Shown piece after piece: positions 33,818 to 44,262 of a DNA stretch of 64,000 nt. The notes below the pieces were generated by a model. The model worked only from the letters and a program-made list of their open reading frames with translations, was not told where the DNA came from and made no database searches. Numbering within the stretch: position 1 is the stretch's first letter; each line of letters starts with the position of its first letter. The DNA lies in NCBI RefSeq assembly GCF_009727055.1, contig NC_052359.1, positions 10,501,264-10,565,263 on the forward strand, in the 5' to 3' direction. A program made the translations under genes and the position numbers. The DNA comes from Benincasa hispida. Its lineage: Eukaryota; Streptophyta; Magnoliopsida; Cucurbitales; Cucurbitaceae.

Positions 33818-33925
33818 ACTGGTATCAGAGCCAGGTTTCTGATAATCCAAATTCATTACTGCAAAGAATTGCATTTACATTCTCGGTGGGTAAAAGCATG
33901 TCTACTCTTTGTTTTAAGCGTTAAT
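33818..33925 (+). other. Extra primer-binding site and leader start after copia B
   Basis: A perfect TGGTATCAGAGC lies at 33820-33831. Then CCAAATTCATTACTGCAAAG, GAATTGCATTTACATTCTCG, GTGGGTAAAAGCATGTCTAC matches 25430-25490 of B's own leader. It ends near 33925, where minus-strand DE leader begins. Confidence 0.88.
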
Positions 33926-35023
33926 TCGGCCATAATCCCCAGATAGGAGGTATTTTGTTGGCCGTCAACTTAAATACCTCAAGCTTTAGACACGATTATA
34001 TACCAGTTGAGTTTGTAACCATATTTTAGAAGATAATGACCTATTTTAACTATTAAAACAAGTTGTTAACGTAAATGAGCATGCAACTTATCTATGTTAC
34101 GAAGTTTAATGTCTAATCCAATTTTATAACAACTTATAAAACAATAGACATGCTTTCCATCCATAACATTCATCAAAGACACTAAAATTTTAATATAACA
34201 CTTATATTAAACTTTAGAAACCCTAACCGTGCATACTACATATTATAACTAACTTATAACACATGATTATGCATGCAACATACTTTTCTATGGTGGGATT
34301 TTAAATATACATGGCACATATATGAACATACATGTTTAAATTAAATTTAACATACATCATATGCATAAAATATTTAAAATATACCAATATGGTTCAACTT
34401 TTGCATCTTAAGCAAGCAATAATAACTAATTATTACAAAGAAAGGTCAAAGACTGCTCCAAAAAGAATATGGACCGCTTGATCCGACTCGAACTGCCCAA
34501 ACCGGCCCACCTTTACTCCAAATGAGGCGAAACCAGACCAAAGAGGGCTGAATCAGACAAGAAAAGAACCAAACCGATCGAACCGACTAAAACTCACGTA
34601 AACTGGCTCACGAATGCCCACGTCCTTCTGGGTTAGGATGATCAGTTTTGAAACTCTCCACCTCAGCGTTGCATCGCCATGGGTTTCATCAAAAGCAGTG
34701 TTGCAACACTTCAAGGCAGCGTTGTAACGTTGCCTGGCAATAGCTTCGAATCCAATTTTCTGCTATTGACCTTGCTTGCTACAATCTTCGATTACAGCCT
34801 AATTTGAATTCTATTGACTCCAATAAAATTACAGACTCTAGAGCGCACACATAAGCTCATCAATCAAGAGCCAATTACAAATTAAACTTCATAATCAAAG
34901 AGAAATATAATGCCAAAGTTGAATTTCAACCATATTAGTCAACCAAACATGCATTCATAGAAATTCACCCACCAAACTCAAATTAATGTTAATTGAGTGC
35001 TTAAATCATGCTCCGATACCAAT
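33926..35023 (-). other. Copia DE leader, LTR-proximal part, with primer-binding site
   Basis: On the minus strand, the primer-binding site TGGTATCGGAGC (35021-35010) is followed by a leader with GC-rich palindromic words (34660-34735), AT-rich DNA, and GGTATTTAAGTTGACGGCC at about 33960, the conserved leader module. It stops at the copia B tail. Confidence 0.75.
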
Positions 35024-38000
35024 TGATAGATTATACATACGTGCAACGGAAGGAATCATAATCAATAAGAACTCTAATTATTCTTAATTCGAGTTGAAAA
35101 GCATTCAAGTAAACTAATTCCAGCTCCTCTCCACAAATTAGGACTGCACGAATGAGGTCTTCAGAATATTATTCTCCAACTTGGATTGTGTGGTGGAAAC
35201 ACTGAATTGAAGTCAATTGGATGAAAGGGAGAAGAAGGTTTGAGAGAGAGTGGAGAATTTCAGAAAATCTCTATCCATCCTCTCTTCAATGTTGAAACTC
35301 AGCATATTTACGAAGAATAAGCATGCAACCTGTCACACCCCGTTCCAGATTTTCCTTCTAACCTAGAACGAAGCGTGAAGATGTTAAATATCACTTCTCT
35401 CTATGACATCTAACGTCCCAACTCTTAACATATCCTGTACTCAAGATCAAATAAAAGACCATAGAAGTCTAGAAGGACCTTATTATTAACTTATCTTTAA
35501 ATTTGGAGCTTCAAATTAGCTTCTAACTCTACGAATTTGCTAAAAACCCAAGCATCCTCTGTTTTTTCGATAACTCTAACGCTACTATTTTTCTTCGTTT
35601 TTCTTACTTCATCGGCCAAATTTCTTCAAATAAAGCCTCTCAAGAGCTTCTTCTTTACTTCCTCTTTAAGTTTCTTTGATTTTTCCCAATTTTCCTTCAA
35701 AAGAACGACCCTAATTCGAAAACACCTTTTTTCCTCTTCTTCGGTCGGCCAAACTCAAAAAATTCGCAATTCCCTTTCTCTCTTCATTTTCTAGCTTCAG
35801 TTTTCAGTTTAACACGTGCCCAGATGATTAATCCTTAACCTCAAAGTCATCCAATGAGAAATTTCAATAGAAAGCACCTCAATTTTTTCAAAATCTCTCA
35901 AATTCTCTTTCTTTTCCTCTTCCTCTCGGTTTTCCTGTTAATTCACCAATTTCCAGTCAAAATTAGTTGTAACGTCCTTTAAGGAAAATGTTAATAAACC
36001 TCTTAACTTACTAACCTCAAAATTTCAGCTTCAAATTCGATTTCTATAGCTCAAAAACTTTAAAACACTAAACCCTACTCAGACTGTCCGAAATTCAGTC
36101 TTAACTCGACTTTTCCCTTAAATTTCCTTTGATTTTCAGCTAACATTTCCCAATAAGTCTTAAACAAGCCAAATTTATTTTTAAAACTCATAAATTACCA
36201 AAATTTCACCACATTTCAAGATGTTGACTTTTTTTACTTTGACTTTGACCATTTGACATTTGACTTTTACAATGGACTTTGACCTATCCCGGGCATGTCA
36301 AATTCGTCATCGAATTTACTTTACATACTTCTAGGTTCGTTACCTCAAATTATTCCTCAAATCTTTATTTCCTCTTCCTAAATGAAACAAACGTCAATCC
36401 AAATATTTTTATTTTTAATTATAAATCTGAACAAGAGATCCACATCAAACTTTATCTCAAGTCTCCGAGTTCAATCTCAACTATGTGCTTCCTAATATCC
36501 CAAGAAAAAGTAGAAGAAGAGAGGCCTTACACAACCACTTCTTGGTAATGCCGATTGACACTTCAATCAATACCAAGTTAGTGGGTTTGGTATTGATCTA
36601 TGTATTAAACCAACAAATGTTGGATTAATCCATTAACTAATAATTTTCCAATATTCATTTTCAATTTAATCTAATTTTCACCAAAATTAGTATAAATCCA
36701 AAATTCAAAATTCAAAAACAGAATTTTAAATTGAAATTGGAAAAATGATTTATTTATTTAAATAATTTGAATTAGTTAATTAAATAATAATTTAATATCA
36801 AATATTAAACTAATCAAACACCTAATTTATACATGAATCCTATTCATGTAAAACAATATTTAAATCAATATTTTAATATTTTAATCTCTCAATTTACGTT
36901 CAATTTCAACAAAATTAAATGTCTTAATTGTATCAAACACAATTAATCAAACCTTAAATAAAATTTGAACACTTCAAATTCAAAACCTTAATTTCGATTT
37001 TGAATATTTCAAAACTGTTGAATTCACTAATCTAAGATATAATTTTACGAGCTAGTAGAGGGACCTTATGGACCTATAGATCATGAGCTTCAATGATTTG
37101 AGATTAATTGGCAACCCTATTAGACCAAATTAATCAATATTCGTTAACTATCAAGACACACCACTATAGCTTGATAGTTGCACTCTCCTCACTGTAGATA
37201 TATTTCTATCCACTTTAACCATAATCAATAAGTCAATCCTTCATAGGTTGTTCATATTTGCAGCTAGATCAAAATTATCGTTTTACCCCTATAAGTAAAT
37301 CTTGCTTCTTAAGCTCCCACCGATCTTCTACTTGAACAGTTGGTTTATAGTCCAACTAATAAACCATATCCCTCTCGACCATGAGAGGGCAGAGTTTCAT
37401 TGTTCAAAACCAGATAACATTACTTAAGGGAAAAACCTATCTGCTAACCCTAAATCGGGTAAGAGTGAATTCCATCTTGCAAGACTATGTCCTCAGCTAT
37501 TATCTAGTCTTATCCCCAAAATAGGAGGCGTATAGAGCAATGTTGTCGAACTACTCTCACTTATGCAGATCAAAGGATAATCTTGAATAAACATAAGTTC
37601 ATAGTTAGCTCAGGATTAAGATCAAGTTACTCTAGGTCATCGAATTTGAAATAGTCAGTTTTAACAGTGAATAGTCATTATAAAAAAAAGTGACTATTTC
37701 GTGGTCTGACCTTATGTAAATATATTTTGCATAAGATGTCCCCACTTGCATATCTACACATGAATGATTCTAGGATCACATCATTTGTATTAGTATACAA
37801 AGTGGGCAGCATCTAATAGTGTCACCAAGACGAGGTATCCAATCTCATCCATATACTTATAGACCATTTTGGCTATGTACTAAAATTTGATCCACTTATG
37901 TCTCTACATAAAGTTAAAGTATCCATAATATAGCCATTTTATTGTATGAACAACTCAATAATACTTTTATTGATAAATAGAATATGTTTTCAGTGTATAC

Positions 38001-38029
38001 GAACTGCAAGTTTTTTGACATTCCCAATA
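35024..38029 (-). repeat. Copia DE 5' LTR, carrying a nested solo LTR
   Basis: The minus strand starts TATTGGGAATGTC at 38029 and ends ...TCTATCA at 35024, two bases from the primer-binding site. Without the 1206-bp nested insertion it is about 1.8 kb. Landmarks shared with other LTRs, read on the plus strand: AGAGTGAATTCCATCTTGC (37450), AGATCAAAGGATAATCTTG (37565), GTGACTATTTCGTGGTCTGACC (37690). Confidence 0.85.
35331..36531. mobile_element. Solo LTR (probably Ty3/gypsy), 1201 bp, with CAACC target duplication
   Basis: It opens TGTCACACCCCGTTCC and ends ...AGGCCTTACA, flanked on both sides by CAACC (35326-35330 and 36532-36536). The surrounding DNA reads as uninterrupted copia LTR once it is removed. 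There are no internal coding domains, so this is what remains after recombination between two LTRs. The TGTCACACCCC opening is common in gypsy LTRs, which is the only basis for the superfamily guess. Short frames inside (35537-35794, 36279-36548) are not genes. Confidence 0.88.
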
Positions 38030-39700
38030 GTACGTATTTGACTTCCATAGTAGAGTTTGTGATGCATCATTGTTTGATGTTTCGTCAAACTACTCCTCCA
38101 TTCAGAGTAAACACTGATCTTGATGTGGATTTTCGAGAATCCCGATTAGTATTAAAGTCAGAGTCTGTGTATCCTATAAGGATCAAATCCCTATCTTCAT
38201 ACACAAGCATATAGTCCCTCGTTCTCCGAAGGTAATTAAGGATTGTTTTGACCACTTTCCAATGATCTAATCCTAGATTGGATTGATATCAACTGAAAAT
38301 TCCTATTGCATAGAAAATGTCAGGTCTAGTACATAACATTGCATATTAAGGCTACCAACAACTGATGCATAGGGTATTCGTCTCATTGTCTCAACCTCTT
38401 GATGAGTCTTAGGACACTATTCCAATACAATTCCATGTTTGAAAGGTAATAAATTTTTCTTAGAATTTTGCATCGAATATCTATTATGTATCTTATCAAT
38501 ATAGATTCCTGAGACAATACCAACCTTTTGTTTTTATGATCCCTGATAATCTGAATCCCTAGAACAAACTGTGCCTCTCCAAAATCTTTCATTTGGAATT
38601 GGGCGGTTAGTCATTTCTTTACATCAGTCAGAAAACCTACATCATTCCCAATGAGTAGGATATCATCCATATACAGCACGAGGAAAACTACTGAGCTGGT
38701 GATGATTTTCTTGTAAACACAAGGCTCATCAACATTTTGATCAAAGCCATAAGATTTGATCGCAGTATGAAATCTTATATTCCAAGATTGAGATGCTTGT
38801 TTCGGTCCATAAATGGACTAATTAAGCTTGTAAGCCTTTTACTCTTGATCTTGTTCAATGAAACTTTCTCACCTGATAAACTTGAACATGACAACAGGTG
38901 AGAAAGTTTCTTCATAGTCCACTTCCTCAACCTGGGTATAATCCTTTACCTCAAGTCTAGCTTTAAAGGTCTGTATCTTTTCATCTACACCTCTTTTTCT
39001 CTTGTAGATCCATTTATAACCTATAGGTTTTACCCCATCAGGTTGATCTACAAGCTCCCAGATAGAAGTAAAGTACATATACTCCATTTCTTGATTCATG
39101 GCTTTAATCCATTCATCCTTGTCAACATCTTCCATGAAGGAAGCGTTTGTCAACACAAACATTTTATTCTCACTTGGATCAAAGAAGTACCCACCTCTCG
39201 TTTCCTTGGAGTAGCCTATAAATAGGCATACTTCTAAACGAGGTTCCAACTTTTTGGTGTTTGCCATTAGACATGGGTTGGACATTCCCAAATTTTGAAG
39301 TGGCGTAAACTACCTTTACGACCTATCCATAACTCAAAAGGTTATTCATAAACACTCTTTAAGGGAACGTTGTTCAAAATATAAATAACAATCTCTACTG
39401 CATATCTCCAAAATGAGTCAAGAAGTTGAGCATAGCTCAATATAGACCGAACCATGTCCAATAGGGTTCGATATACCATTTTATTGAGGTGTACCAGAGG
39501 CTGAGAGTTGGGACGTAATTTCATGTTCTATTATATAATTTTAAAATCTTAAGTCCATATACTCTCCATCACAATCAGATCATAATGTTCTTATCTTTTT
39601 ACTTAACAAGTTTTCAACTTTAGTCTTATACTCCTTGAACTTTTCAAGTGCTTTAGACTTATGTTACATTAGGTCTAGATACCCATATCTAAAATAATCA
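38030..39700 (-). pseudogene. Copia C pol fragment (integrase core to RNase H), minus strand
   Basis: Reading down from 39700: DYFRYGYLDLM, KALEKFKEYKTKVENLL, SASGTP, MVYRTLLDMVRSILSYAQLL, AVEIVIYILNNVPLKSV (39524-39342), then [70 protein letters not shown] (39291-38869), then ILLIGNDVGFLTDVK-type and FGEAQFVLGIQI (38592), and RNase H to MEVKYV at 38030. There the DE LTR begins, so DE inserted into this RNase H. Family resemblance to B and DE is clear. Stops are frequent. The 5' part is missing beyond 39700. Confidence 0.88.
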
Positions 39701-40290
39701 AATTGCATCTTCTAACAAAACAAGTTGTATCAAACTTATTTGTTTGTCTGTTTCCTTTTCATTAGAATATCCCAACATACATTAATGTAGTAAATTAACA
39801 AAATAGTTATTCATTGGAGCCCAAGTTATTTGAAATCATCATTCTTTACTATACAACATTTTTACTGGTACCTCCTAATGACAAACATGCCCCCTAGTAT
39901 GTTAATAAGAATTTTCATATTTCCTAATATTTTCTAATTAAAGATAAACATATACTAATAAATATAGAGAAACCTTGATACAATTCTTTTTTTAAAGATA
40001 CACTATTGTGTTGGATGTTCTTATTGGATATTTCCCTAAAAAGCTTTACTTTGAGAGTCAAAGGGCTATTTAGACACTGTTTAAGAGCTTTTAGTTTGGG
40101 TTTGGAAACTTTTTAGGTTGTGTTGAGAGTAAAAGTGTCAATTCAACACTTAAAGAAACTTTTTAGGTTGTGTTGAAAGAGTCAAAGTGTTACTTTTTAG
40201 GAACTTCTATAGCTTTTTTGTGTTAAAGTAACATTTACAAACATTTAGGAACTTATTCATGTTATATGTGGTTGTAGAATTATGCTAGGG
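39701..40290. other. AT-rich DNA, nothing recognised
   Basis: There is no protein similarity. A 22-bp word GAAACTTTTTAGGTTGTGTTGA occurs twice at about 40106 and 40151. Confidence 0.4.
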
Positions 40291-40837
40291 CAATATTAAG
40301 ATTGTCTAGTAGATGAACTAGTTAGGGAAGCTAATATTTTGGCTACGAGTCCCTCGATAGAGGCAGGCGTGACCATCGCATCTGGTGATAGTAGTATGTC
40401 TTAGGTTGAACATCTAAATATTATTATAACCTCTAATTGAAGTAGTACGTTTGATCTTGTTACAGGAAAACCAGTAAGCGTCTTTGCTACAAAGTTTAGC
40501 AACACCATTGACACTGCGACTAAAATCATAAGATAGTTTGTTGCACAACAAAAGAAAGGAGATGGACCTTCGAACAACTATGTAAGTTATGACAACTTTC
40601 AGTTATGGTTAATGGATTTAGGAACTTAATTTGGTTGTTGTGTGGCTATCATGCAGTTATGGTAGTCACTTCAAATATGAGTTTTTTAGTGGAGTTAGGA
40701 ACTTCATTTTTTTGTTTTGTGGCTATCCTGCAGTTATGGTAGCCACTTTAAATATGTGTGTTTTAGTATATTTGTTGTCACTTTGTAGGTTTAAAGGGCA
40801 TTTAAGAATATTGAATTACAATCGTCGCTTGGGGGGA

Positions 40838-41296
40838 GGGGTCCACTTTGATACTTTCTTTGCATTTTTTGCTACTTTGTAAGTTTAAATGGTGTTTAGG
40901 TGGAACTAGGATATGTTCGTAGCTTGGGGGGATATATATGTTCTAATTGTTCTTTTAGGTTATCTTAAAGCCTAAATGTCCACTTTAAATGAGCTTTGTT
41001 CTTGGCTTATTTGTAGGGATCCGATAATTGAGTTATATGCTTTTAAGACTATCCAATAACAAGTTTAGTCTTGAAAGAAATTTAGGTGGATTTAGGGGGA
41101 AGGGTTTTACTTCGACGCTTTCTATGTATTTGTTGTAACTTTGTAGGTTTAAATGACATTTAGGTGGAACTAGGACACGTTTGTAGCTTGGGAGGCGGAG
41201 AGATGTATATGTTCAAATTGTTTTTTAGGTTATCTTGAAGCCTAATTGTGCACTTTAAAGTAACTTTATTCTTGGCTTATTTGAAGGGTCCGATAG
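40838..41296. repeat. Two direct repeats of ~200 bp, offset ~260 bp
   Basis: The first copy spans about 40838-41036 and the second about 41100-41296. Shared blocks: TTTGTAAGTTTAAATGG / TTTGTAGGTTTAAATGA, TTTAGGTGGAACTAGGA, TAGCTTGGG, TTTAGGTTATCTT-AAGCCTAA, TTCTTGGCTTATTTG, GG-TCCGATA. Further partial copies occur at 40780 and 41310-41480, each with a G-rich GCTTGGGGGAGGGG-like word. Confidence 0.75.
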
Positions 41297-41837
41297 TTTT
41301 TTAGGTTTAAAGGACGTTTATGTATTTGTTTAAGTAGATTTATGACCGCTCATAGCGTGGGGGAGGGGTTCACATCTTAACTATAACGATTTTAGTCACT
41401 TTTTAGATAGTAAAATGATTGTTTGTGTTGTCCATGTGTTAATTGTGAACATTGACTACATGTTTATAGCTTGAGAGGGGAATCATTCCTCATAACCATT
41501 TTAAATATTTTGTTTAAGTCTTTATATGATTGTTAAGATCTTTTTGTGCATTTTTCTTTCTTTTTCCTATTTCAGGTTGTTCGTATAAATTATTAAAGAT
41601 CATTTCTTGGAGATTGTGAGAAGATTTAAGATGGTTACTTATTATGGTTTAGTATCTCACTTATTTGGGCTTAGGGTATTGTGGCTTAGGAAGATTAAAC
41701 CTTTTTTGTGTAGGGGATTTGTAAGAAACTAGAAATGCTCAAATTTAATTGTATACACAGTTTTTGTTCGTAGAATTTTATACTTCGTGTATTGAATAAT
41801 AGTCTTATTTTTAATATATTAGCTTACTTTTGTTATA

Positions 41838-42056
41838 GGAAAATTATTTCAAATGGTAAAACTGTTGAAAATATTTATAAGATATAGCAAATTTTTCGAA
41901 TTATCGATGATAGACACTGATAAATTTCTATCGGTGTCTATCAATATCACTGATTGAAGTCTCTCAGTGTCTATCAGCGTCTATCATTGATAGTTCTAAA
42001 ATTTTACCATATTTTGTAAATATTTTGGTTTATTTTTCTATATTAAAGAACAACCC
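41838..42056. repeat. Hairpin MITE-like repeat
   Basis: The left arm GAAAATATTTATAAGATATAGCAAATTTT mirrors the right arm AAAATTTTACCATATTTTGTAAATATTTT. The centre is a run of TATCAGTGTCTATCA / TGATAGACACTGATA words. The symmetric layout matches a MITE I associate with cucurbit genomes; that association is from memory. Confidence 0.7.
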
Positions 42057-42289
42057 TTTGTTATATTTGTCTGCAATTGATTTGTTTGAAGATTAATTTT
42101 TGCTTGTGCATAAGGTATTAAGGAAATAAAAATGTGGTTATTTAATTGTTACAAATTATATATAAAAATCTAAATAACTTATGTCAATGTAAATAAACAT
42201 TGGCAGAAATCTGTCAATTGAACTAAAAATTTTTGTTGTTTAAAATTATGGTTTTGCCAAAGTAAAGTGTATTTTGTCGGGAAAAATAT

Positions 42290-42485
42290 GCCGACACAAT
42301 ATACTACGTTGGAAAAATGATATTTATGCCGATGAAAATAGTTTTCATCGGGAGGCACTTCTCCCGACATGGATATGGCGACAATTATGCCAACGCAAAA
42401 AAAGTGTTGGCATAACCTATCCCGACGTTTTTAGTACTTTGCCCAACGTTTTTTTACTTAGGAAAAGGTGAAAATTCTTATAGTG
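42290..42485 (-). repeat. CACTA-type terminus with CGTCGGGA subterminal repeats
   Basis: Terminal CACTATAAGAA lies on the minus strand at 42485. The plus strand shows ATGCCGACACAATA, ATGCCGATGAAAATAG, CATCGGGAGGCACTTCTCCC, CCCGACATGGATATGG, ATGCCAACGC, CCCGACGTTTTTAGT and CCAACGTTTTTT: about eight variants of a (T)GCCGACG/CGTCGGGA word in both orientations. This is the classic subterminal layout of CACTA elements, with a motif different from the one at 4609-4721. Confidence 0.75.
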
Positions 42486-43002
42486 ACTTTATATCAAAAT
42501 TGACATGGTAGCTCTACATGATTTGAAGCTAAATATTTTTAAATTGTAGGTGTTGGAGATTTGGTGTTAGGCAATATGTTTTTAAGGATGGTGCGGCAAT
42601 CGTTCCTTGAGATGTTTGCTAACTTGTCCCTCAATTTATTCTTTATGATGTCTCTTTGATTGCTCATCTTTCTAAATATATTTTTCTTATCTAAAAAATA
42701 TTTGAAAAATAAGTTATCAATCATAAAATAACAAATAATAATGAGAAGGAAAAAAGAGAACGACATAAAAAAAAAAAAAGTGGTTTAGTCCAAACCAATC
42801 TTCTGCAATTCCAAATTCTACTATGATGAAGATTACAAAAGAGACCATTAAACTCGTGTGAGTCTCCCCCAAATAGTCCAACACAAATTGTCTGATTCCT
42901 TATACCACAATTTGATATCTAAGAATTAACAATAAGAAAAAATTTCAACCCAACAAGAGAGAACAAAACTAAATTCTTTAGAAAATACATTCTCTACCAC
43001 AC
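42486..43002. other. Unassigned sequence
   Basis: A 75-residue minus-strand frame (42539-42766; Lys/Asn-rich C-terminal half) has no similarity I recognise. The rest is AT-rich. Confidence 0.4.
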
Positions 43003-43071
43003 TAAGGGCCCGTTTGATAACTTTCTCGTTTCTTGTTTCCTGTTTCACATTCTATGTTCCTGTTTCCTATT

Positions 43072-43267
43072 TCTTGATTCCCATTTCATGTTCCTGTTTT
43101 GCTATTTATTCTTTTTTTAGAATAAGAAACAGGAATATGTTTGATAACTATTCTCGTTTCCTATTTCTTTTNTCTTGATTCCCATTTCATGTTCCTGTTT
43201 TGCTATTTATTCTTTTTTTAGAATAAGAAACAGGAATATGTTTGATAACTATTCTCGTTTCCTATTT

Positions 43268-43271
<4 letters not shown>
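43072..43271. repeat. Two ~100-bp identical copies either side of a single N
   Basis: The text from TCTTGATTCCCATTTCATG to CTCGTTTCCTATTT at 43072-43168 recurs at 43173-43269, with the only undetermined base of the window (N, 43172) exactly between them. Confidence 0.9.
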
Positions 43272-43298
<27 letters not shown>

Positions 43299-43719
43299 CT
43301 TATTTGATTACTATTCTTGTTTTTTTTAAACAATATAATATAAAAAAAAAGAAGATGTCATACATTAAACATAAAAAAAGATATCATCAAAAGTTTATGT
43401 CATCTAATACAAGTAAGTCCCGATGAAAGCTATATATAATAAAAAAATTGTATCTTGTTCTTCATATGTTGCACAAATTTGATTGGCACCATCATCTCTA
43501 ACTCGAAAAATTTGTCTTAAATGATGTCAAGTTAAATCTACCCTTATTATATTATTATATAAATGTCGTGGTTGTAAAATATCAAAGTTAAACTAAATGA
43601 ATGTCTTAGTCGGCAATATTTATATATATTGTAAAAGTCTACTCAATTTCAGATATACTAAAAATATTAGAATTAAGATAATATATAAAAATACATATTG
43701 CAAAATTAATAATCAAAAG

Positions 43720-44035
43720 TTGAAATATATAAAAAGAAAAAAAAATTAGTATACATACTGAAAATTAAAGTAATATATAAATCTAAATATTGGAGAATTT
43801 TAAAATCTAAAATTAAAATAAAATATAAATATAACAAAATTATTTTTGTAAATAGTAAAATTAGTAAAGAAAATAAATAAAATATAAAAGATGGAAATAA
43901 AGCTAAAAAAAATAAAATAAAATAAAAGTGTCTCAAGTTGAAATCTGAAATATAAAAAAAATTAACATTCATATTGAAAATTAAAATAATAGATAAATCT
44001 AGATATTAAAAAAATTTAAAATTCAAAATAAATAT
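43720..44035. repeat. AT-rich direct repeat, two copies ~215 bp apart
   Basis: GTTGAAATATATAAAAAG then ACATACTGAAAATTAAAGTA and TAAATCTAAATATT (43720-43820) are repeated with changes at 43937-44035 (GTTGAAATCTGAAATATAAA, TTCATATTGAAAATTAAAAT, TAAATCTAGATATT). Confidence 0.6.
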
Positions 44036-44262
44036 AAAAGAAAACAAAACAAAATAAAAGTGTCATCTTCTGACTTGAACACAACCAAAAGATGAAAATA
44101 TTATGGACGTGCAAAGCTATCAATAGGCCAAAGATATATTTCTTAGCAATATTTTTCAAATTTTAAAAATAAAAAATAAAAAGGGTTATTAAACAAATCT
44201 GTTTTTTGAAAAATGAGAAAAAGAGAGAGAAATCAGAAAACGAGAATGTTATCACACCAACC

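Larger units (their letters stand above)
23354..33925 (+). mobile_element. Ty1/copia element B with an extra primer-binding site and leader after its 3' LTR
   Basis: The 5' LTR is 23354-25400; leader, gag, protease, integrase, RT and RNase H follow on the plus strand; the 3' LTR is 31782-33817. Instead of a target duplication, the right LTR is followed by a good primer-binding site and ~95 bp matching the element's own leader (33818-33925), then by the minus-strand DE leader. The pol order (integrase before RT) defines Ty1/copia. Many stops are present. It has decayed but is the most complete copia in the window. Confidence 0.88.
19926..38029 (-). mobile_element. Ty1/copia element DE, split by copia B
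   Basis: I join two minus-strand parts into one element. Right part: 5' LTR 38029-35024 (starting TATTGGGAATGTC), primer-binding site, and leader down to about 33926. Left part: leader 23353-23045, gag, a deleted pol, a purine tract CAAGTGGGAGAT (19939-19950), and the first 13 bases of a 3' LTR (TGTTGGGAATGTC, 19938-19926). The matching 13-base LTR starts are the main evidence that both parts are one element. Copia B lies in its leader, with about 0.5 kb of leader missing at the insertion point. The 3' LTR is almost wholly deleted. Confidence 0.72.
40291..42485. mobile_element. Second CACTA-type element, right end; left end not found
   Basis: The minus strand reads CACTATAAGAATTTTCACC from 42485, and subterminal repeats fill 42290-42470. 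Further in lie a hairpin MITE and direct repeats rich in GCTTGGGGGGAGGGG. I see no transposase domain. The left border is a guess at where unique-looking sequence changes, and the opposite CACTA end was not identified. The terminus is good evidence; the extent is weak. Confidence 0.55.
43003..44262. mobile_element. Possible hAT-type non-autonomous element
   Basis: The left end AAGGGCCCGTTTGATAACTT then TCTCGTTTC resembles hAT MITE ends. The right end AAAACGAGAATGTTATCAC is its approximate inverse but has lost the GGGCCC part. The interior is very AT-rich, with repeats at 43720-44035 and an assembly anomaly at 43172. No transposase is visible. Confidence 0.45.

Noticed and set aside
35537..35794. 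Phe/Ser-rich 85-residue frame resembling a signal peptide
   Set aside because: It lies inside the solo LTR. T-rich composition explains the hydrophobic run.
43280..44100. Possible AT-rich satellite or replication origin
   Set aside because: Only two diverged repeat units and poly(A) runs are seen. There is no tandem array of defined period.
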